From assembly GCF_014196505.1 (NCBI RefSeq), contig NZ_JACIDW010000001.1:620001-684000 (forward strand): DNA of 64,000 nt, in the 5' to 3' direction. This document shows, piece after piece, positions 60,970 to 64,000 of the stretch (the first letter of the stretch is position 1; every line of letters starts with the position of its first letter). The notes under the pieces were generated by a model. It ran no database searches, had not been told where the DNA came from, and saw only the letters and a program-made list of their open reading frames with translations. The position numbers were made by a program, and so were the translations under genes. Origin of the DNA: Rhizobium metallidurans. GTDB lineage: Bacteria > Pseudomonadota > Alphaproteobacteria > Rhizobiales > Rhizobiaceae.

Positions 60970-62011
60970 GCCATCGAGCAGGGGCTTGGCCATCAGGATC
61001 GAAGGCCTCTACAAGATCTTCGGGCAATCGCCGGAGCGGTTCGTGCCGCAGGTCCAGGCCGGCATGAGCAAGACCGAACTCATCCAGTCGCACGGCCATA
61101 TCCTCGGTCTGCGCGACATCAACCTCGACATACCGGCGGGATGCCTGCAGGTCGTCATGGGCCTTTCCGGCTCCGGCAAGTCCACTCTCATCCGCCACAT
61201 CAATCGCTTGATCGAACCGACCGCGGGGCGGCTCATCATCGACGGCAGCAATGTCCTTGATCTCGACGAAAAGCAGCTGATCGCGTTTCGTCGCAAGAAC
61301 ACGGCGATGGTATTCCAGAAGTTCGGCCTCCTTCCGCACCGTACCGTGCTTCAAAATGCGATGTATGGGCTTGAGCTGCAAAGGGTCGCGCCGGCGCGGC
61401 GTGTCGATATCGCCATGCACTGGCTGAAGCGGGTCGGTTTGGAAGGGTTCGAGGCCAAGTACCCGAACGAGCTTTCGGGCGGCATGCAGCAACGCGTCGG
61501 CCTCGCCCGCGCGCTCTGCGTCGATGCACCGATCCTGTTGATGGACGAGGCGTTTTCCGCACTCGACCCGCTGATCCGCGTCGAAATGCAGGATGTCCTG
61601 CTGGAAATTCAACGGGAAGTCCGCAAGACGATCATCTTCATCACGCACGACCTCGATGAAGCGCTCAAGCTTGGCGACCGTATCGCGGTTCTCCGCGACG
61701 GCGAGCTCGTGCAGCAGGGGACAAGCGAGGAAATCGTGCTGACGCCCGCGAACCACTACATCCGGCGCTTCGTCCAGGAGGTCAACCGGGGGCGCGTTGT
61801 CCGCGTGGATACGGCGATGACGGCGGGCGGCGGCGCTTCAAACGGCGTGGTGGTGAACCGCGATGACATGCTGCAGGACGCGGCCCGCAAGATCGCCGCA
61901 TCGGGCGCCGATGCCGCTGATGTCGTCGATGGAAACGGCGTCGTTATCGGGCGCGTTTCGCTCAACCGGATCGTCTCCGTGATGATCCCGAACATGCAAG
62001 AAGCGGGCTGA
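60962..62011 (+). CDS. Glycine betaine-type ABC importer ATP-binding protein (ProV)
   Basis: 349-residue ATPase of the ProV/OpuAA class. It has the class-specific N-terminus YKIFGQSPERFVPQVQAGMS, Walker A GLSGSGKSTLIRHINRL near residue 62, signature LSGGMQQRVGLARAL, Walker B ILLMDEAFSALDPL and switch THDLDEA. The C-terminal 70 residues include one short CBS-like repeat (ADVVDGNGVVIGRVSLNRIV). Osmotic regulation through CBS domains is known in the class; the short tail here may not support it. Confidence 0.92.
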   Translation: MTEPSSRGLAIRIEGLYKIFGQSPERFVPQVQAGMSKTELIQSHGHILGLRDINLDIPAGCLQVVMGLSGSGKSTLIRHINRLIEPTAGRLIIDGSNVLDLDEKQLIAFRRKNTAMVFQKFGLLPHRTVLQNAMYGLELQRVAPARRVDIAMHWLKRVGLEGFEAKYPNELSGGMQQRVGLARALCVDAPILLMDEAFSALDPLIRVEMQDVLLEIQREVRKTIIFITHDLDEALKLGDRIAVLRDGELVQQGTSEEIVLTPANHYIRRFVQEVNRGRVVRVDTAMTAGGGASNGVVVNRDDMLQDAARKIAASGADAADVVDGNGVVIGRVSLNRIVSVMIPNMQEAG

Positions 62012-62015
62012 TCCG

Positions 62016-62945
62016 GTGTCGAGACAATCCATCATCATCGACACCGATCCCGGCCAGGACGACGCGTTGGCGATCCTGCTCGCCCTTGCGCACGGGGATG
62101 CGCTGGAGGTGCTTGGCATCACGGCGGTCTGCGGCAACATCAGCGTCAAAAGCACGGCGGCGAATGCGCTCAAGGTGCTGGCGCTGGCGGGCCGCGAGGA
62201 TGTGCCGGTCTTCATGGGCGCCGCCGCGCCGCTCGTCGGGGAACTCGTCACCGCCGACGTCCTCCACGGCGAGGCGATCACCGCCGGTTGGGACCTGCCG
62301 CCTTCGGCGGTCGAGCCACGGTCGGAGTTCGCAGCCGATTGGATCATCGAGACGGTTCTCGCCAATCCGCCCGGCAAGGTGACGATCTGCGCGCTCGGGC
62401 CGTTGACGAACATCGCGCTGGCGCTCGCCAAGCATCCTGAAATCGCCGGCCGCCTGAAGGCGATCGTGATGATGGCGGGAGCGTCGCAGGGCGGCAACAT
62501 GAATGCGGTGGCGGAATTCAACGTCTTCGTGGATCCGCACGCCGCCGCGCGCGTTTTCGCGGCACCCGTACGCAAGGTGGTCGCCTCGCTGGACGTGACG
62601 AAGACGTTTCTCGTCACGGCACGGGAGCTGGAGCGCCTCACCGCGACCAACAACCGCATCAATGCCGAGGTAAAGGGCCTCCTCAGGCTTTACGAGGCCT
62701 ATGCCAGGGCAGGCGCGCCGCGCCCGCTACACGACCCCGCGGTCATCGCATGGCTTCTCGCGCCCGAGATCTTTGCCGGCAGGGATGTCAATGTGGAGAT
62801 CGGGACCGCGCCGGGGCTTGCCTATGGCCAGACCATCGTGGACGTGAACGCGGTGACAGGGCGGCCCGCCAATGCCCATTGGCTGACCGGTGCCGACAAG
62901 AACGCCTTTTATGGTCTGCTTGCCGCAGCGCTTGCCCGAGGTTGA
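62016..62945 (+). CDS. Nucleoside hydrolase (inosine-uridine preferring type)
   Basis: 309-residue hydrolase cleaving the N-glycosidic bond of ribonucleosides. The Ca-binding Asp cluster is at the N-terminus: IIIDTDPGQDDALAILLAL. GPLTNIALALAKHPEI and the catalytic/metal Asp in PLHDPAVIAWLL complete the signature. GTG start four bases after the proV stop, so part of the quaternary-amine importer operon. That pairing is unusual and suggests the imported ligand may be a nucleoside-like or N-glycosidic cation, or that the hydrolase is simply co-transcribed. Confidence 0.9.
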   Translation: MSRQSIIIDTDPGQDDALAILLALAHGDALEVLGITAVCGNISVKSTAANALKVLALAGREDVPVFMGAAAPLVGELVTADVLHGEAITAGWDLPPSAVEPRSEFAADWIIETVLANPPGKVTICALGPLTNIALALAKHPEIAGRLKAIVMMAGASQGGNMNAVAEFNVFVDPHAAARVFAAPVRKVVASLDVTKTFLVTARELERLTATNNRINAEVKGLLRLYEAYARAGAPRPLHDPAVIAWLLAPEIFAGRDVNVEIGTAPGLAYGQTIVDVNAVTGRPANAHWLTGADKNAFYGLLAAALARG

Positions 62946-62975
62946 AAATCCTCGGGCAGTCGCGCCGCGCCGACT

Positions 62976-64000
62976 TTACTTGCCGCCGGCCTTGCCGAGT
63001 TGACCCGACTTTCCGTTGATCGCGCCCGCCTGCAGGCCAGCCGCGTCGGACAGGATGGCGGTGGCTTCGTTCAGCAGCACGTCCTTCGCCTTCTTGCGGG
63101 CGTTCTCAAGCGCGATGTCGGCCGTCAGGCTGCGCTCGTTGGATTGCAAGCCGTCGTCATTGCTTGTGTCGACGTCGCCGTCCAGCTGCGCGCGTGCCTT
63201 CAACCGGCTTTCACGCGCGGCCAGCTCCTTGCGGCGCTCGGCTTCGTTCAGCGAGATCACACCCTTGTCGCGCTGTGACTTCAGTTCGGCGACATCCTCG
63301 AGAAGGCGCTGGAAGTCCGGGTCGCTCTCCACGCGCTTGTCGTGAAGGGCCTGCAGCTTCGGCAGTTCCGCCTTGAGGTTGCCCGACGGCTTGTAGCGCG
63401 CCGGCTTGATCTGCGCCCAGGGAAGCGCGTTGTCGTAGCTGGTCTCGCCGAAGGTCTTCGGATCGGAGAGCCCCGGCAGGTTGATGTCGGGGGTCACGCC
63501 GCGCAGCTGCGTGGTGCCGCCGTTGACACGGAAGAACTGCGCGATCGTCAGCTTCAGCTCGCCGAATTTCGGCTTCTCGCTGCGCGCCACCTCGTCGAGA
63601 TTGACCACGGTCTGCACGGTTCCCTTGCCGAAGCTCGGTTCGCCGATGATCACGCCACGGCCATAGTCCTGGATGGCGGCGGCGAAGATCTCCGATGCCG
63701 AGGCAGACCCGCGATTGATCAATACGCCGACGGGACCGGTCCATGCCGGCGTCGGCAGGTCGTCGCTTTGAACCTCGACCTTGCCGTCGGCGCTGCGCTG
63801 CTGAACGACCGGACCCTTGCCGGTGAAGAGACCGGTAAGCTCGATCGCTTCGGCAAGCGAACCGCCGCCATTGTTGCGCAGGTCGATCAGCACGCCGTCG
63901 ACATTGTCCTGCTTCAGTTCGGTCAGCAGATTGGCGACGTCGCGGCTGGCGCTCCTGTAGTCCTTCTCGCCCTTGCGGCGGGCTTCGAAGTCCTCGTAGA
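62976..64000 (-). CDS. prc: Tail-specific (carboxy-terminal) protease, S41 family (N-terminal part outside window)
   Basis: C-terminal 341 residues of a Prc/Tsp-type periplasmic serine protease. The S41 core is visible: GVLIDLRNNGGGSLAEAIEL, catalytic Ser in INRGSASASEIFAAAI and catalytic Lys in EPSFGKGTVQTV. After it comes the charged C-terminal domain typical of long Prc proteins (LEDVAELKSQRDKGVISLNE, LNEATAILSDAAG). Prc degrades tagged or misfolded periplasmic proteins and trims lipoproteins or penicillin-binding proteins. Looks like a housekeeping gene, so it may mark the edge of the accessory stretch. Convergent with the nucleoside hydrolase, 30 bases apart. Confidence 0.9.
   Translation of the reverse strand, partial: YEDFEARRKGEKDYRSASRDVANLLTELKQDNVDGVLIDLRNNGGGSLAEAIELTGLFTGKGPVVQQRSADGKVEVQSDDLPTPAWTGPVGVLINRGSASASEIFAAAIQDYGRGVIIGEPSFGKGTVQTVVNLDEVARSEKPKFGELKLTIAQFFRVNGGTTQLRGVTPDINLPGLSDPKTFGETSYDNALPWAQIKPARYKPSGNLKAELPKLQALHDKRVESDPDFQRLLEDVAELKSQRDKGVISLNEAERRKELAARESRLKARAQLDGDVDTSNDDGLQSNERSLTADIALENARKKAKDVLLNEATAILSDAAGLQAGAINGKSGQLGKAGGK

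Noticed and set aside
1..64000. Insertion sequences, prophage, integrative element ends, CRISPR array, tRNA or rRNA genes
   Set aside because: No transposase, integrase or phage motifs, no regularly spaced direct repeats and no recognisable tRNA cloverleaf or rRNA sequence were found by eye; rearrangement traces are limited to gene remnants.

Overview
The window reads as accessory, transport-rich DNA from a Rhizobiaceae-type alphaproteobacterium (Agrobacterium/Rhizobium and relatives). It is GC-rich. It is packed with solute-uptake operons, each paired with its own LacI, IclR, RpiR, TetR, LysR, MocR or XRE-cupin regulator. One gene (18443-19312) matches from memory, almost residue for residue, the D-psicose (allulose) 3-epimerase known from Agrobacterium. 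I saw no rRNA, tRNA, CRISPR array, phage genes or insertion sequence. The content would fit a chromid or megaplasmid; that placement is inference.

Layout. 1-4880: a tripartite tricarboxylate transporter (tctA cut by the window edge, tctB, tctC) with an IclR regulator, divergent from a D-2-hydroxyacid dehydrogenase and an RraA/HMG-aldolase-like protein. 5119-10722: an iron-type ABC importer with a histidine phosphatase and an RpiR regulator, best explained as sugar-phosphate uptake. 10880-19312: a LacI regulator divergent from a RbsABC/LsrB-like importer, two TIM-barrel ketose epimerases and a small P-loop kinase, probably for allulose or a related rare sugar. 19467-20854: wreckage (ROK, Gfo/Idh and ThuA remnants). 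20914-27814: a second, paralogous LacI regulator divergent from a Xyl-type ABC importer with a ribitol-dehydrogenase-like SDR and an FGGY ribulokinase-like kinase. 27903-33493: TetR, calcineurin-type phosphoesterase, a sugar-type ABC importer lacking its own ATPase, and a tyrosine phosphatase. 33561-40617: a convergent ABC importer that does have an ATPase, a MetE-C-terminal-like methyltransferase and a MocR regulator without its PLP lysine. 41250-42281: two small secreted proteins.

42512-54736: a polar amino-acid ABC importer; a LysR-led operon of an FAD monooxygenase and two CMD/AhpD-type proteins; an opine-dehydrogenase-family enzyme; an XRE-cupin regulator; and threonine catabolism genes (kbl, tdh), followed by a DMSP-lyase-like cupin whose metal ligands are gone. 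Shared TATCCTG-type motifs upstream of the transporter and of the XRE gene suggest a single regulon. 54929-57303: SulP transporter plus beta-carbonic anhydrase. 57782-62945: LysR, a glycine-betaine-type ABC importer and a nucleoside hydrolase. 62976-64000: C-terminal part of a tail-specific protease.

Two themes recur. In five separate importer operons a strong hairpin directly follows the binding-protein gene, consistent with making excess binding protein. Several regulator/operator pairs can be read directly as dyads in divergent promoters (IclR, RpiR, two LacI, MocR, XRE). The least described parts are the 42.5-54.7 kb locus, the PLP-lysine-less MocR with its long inverted repeat, and the phosphatase-flanked importer that must borrow an ATPase.
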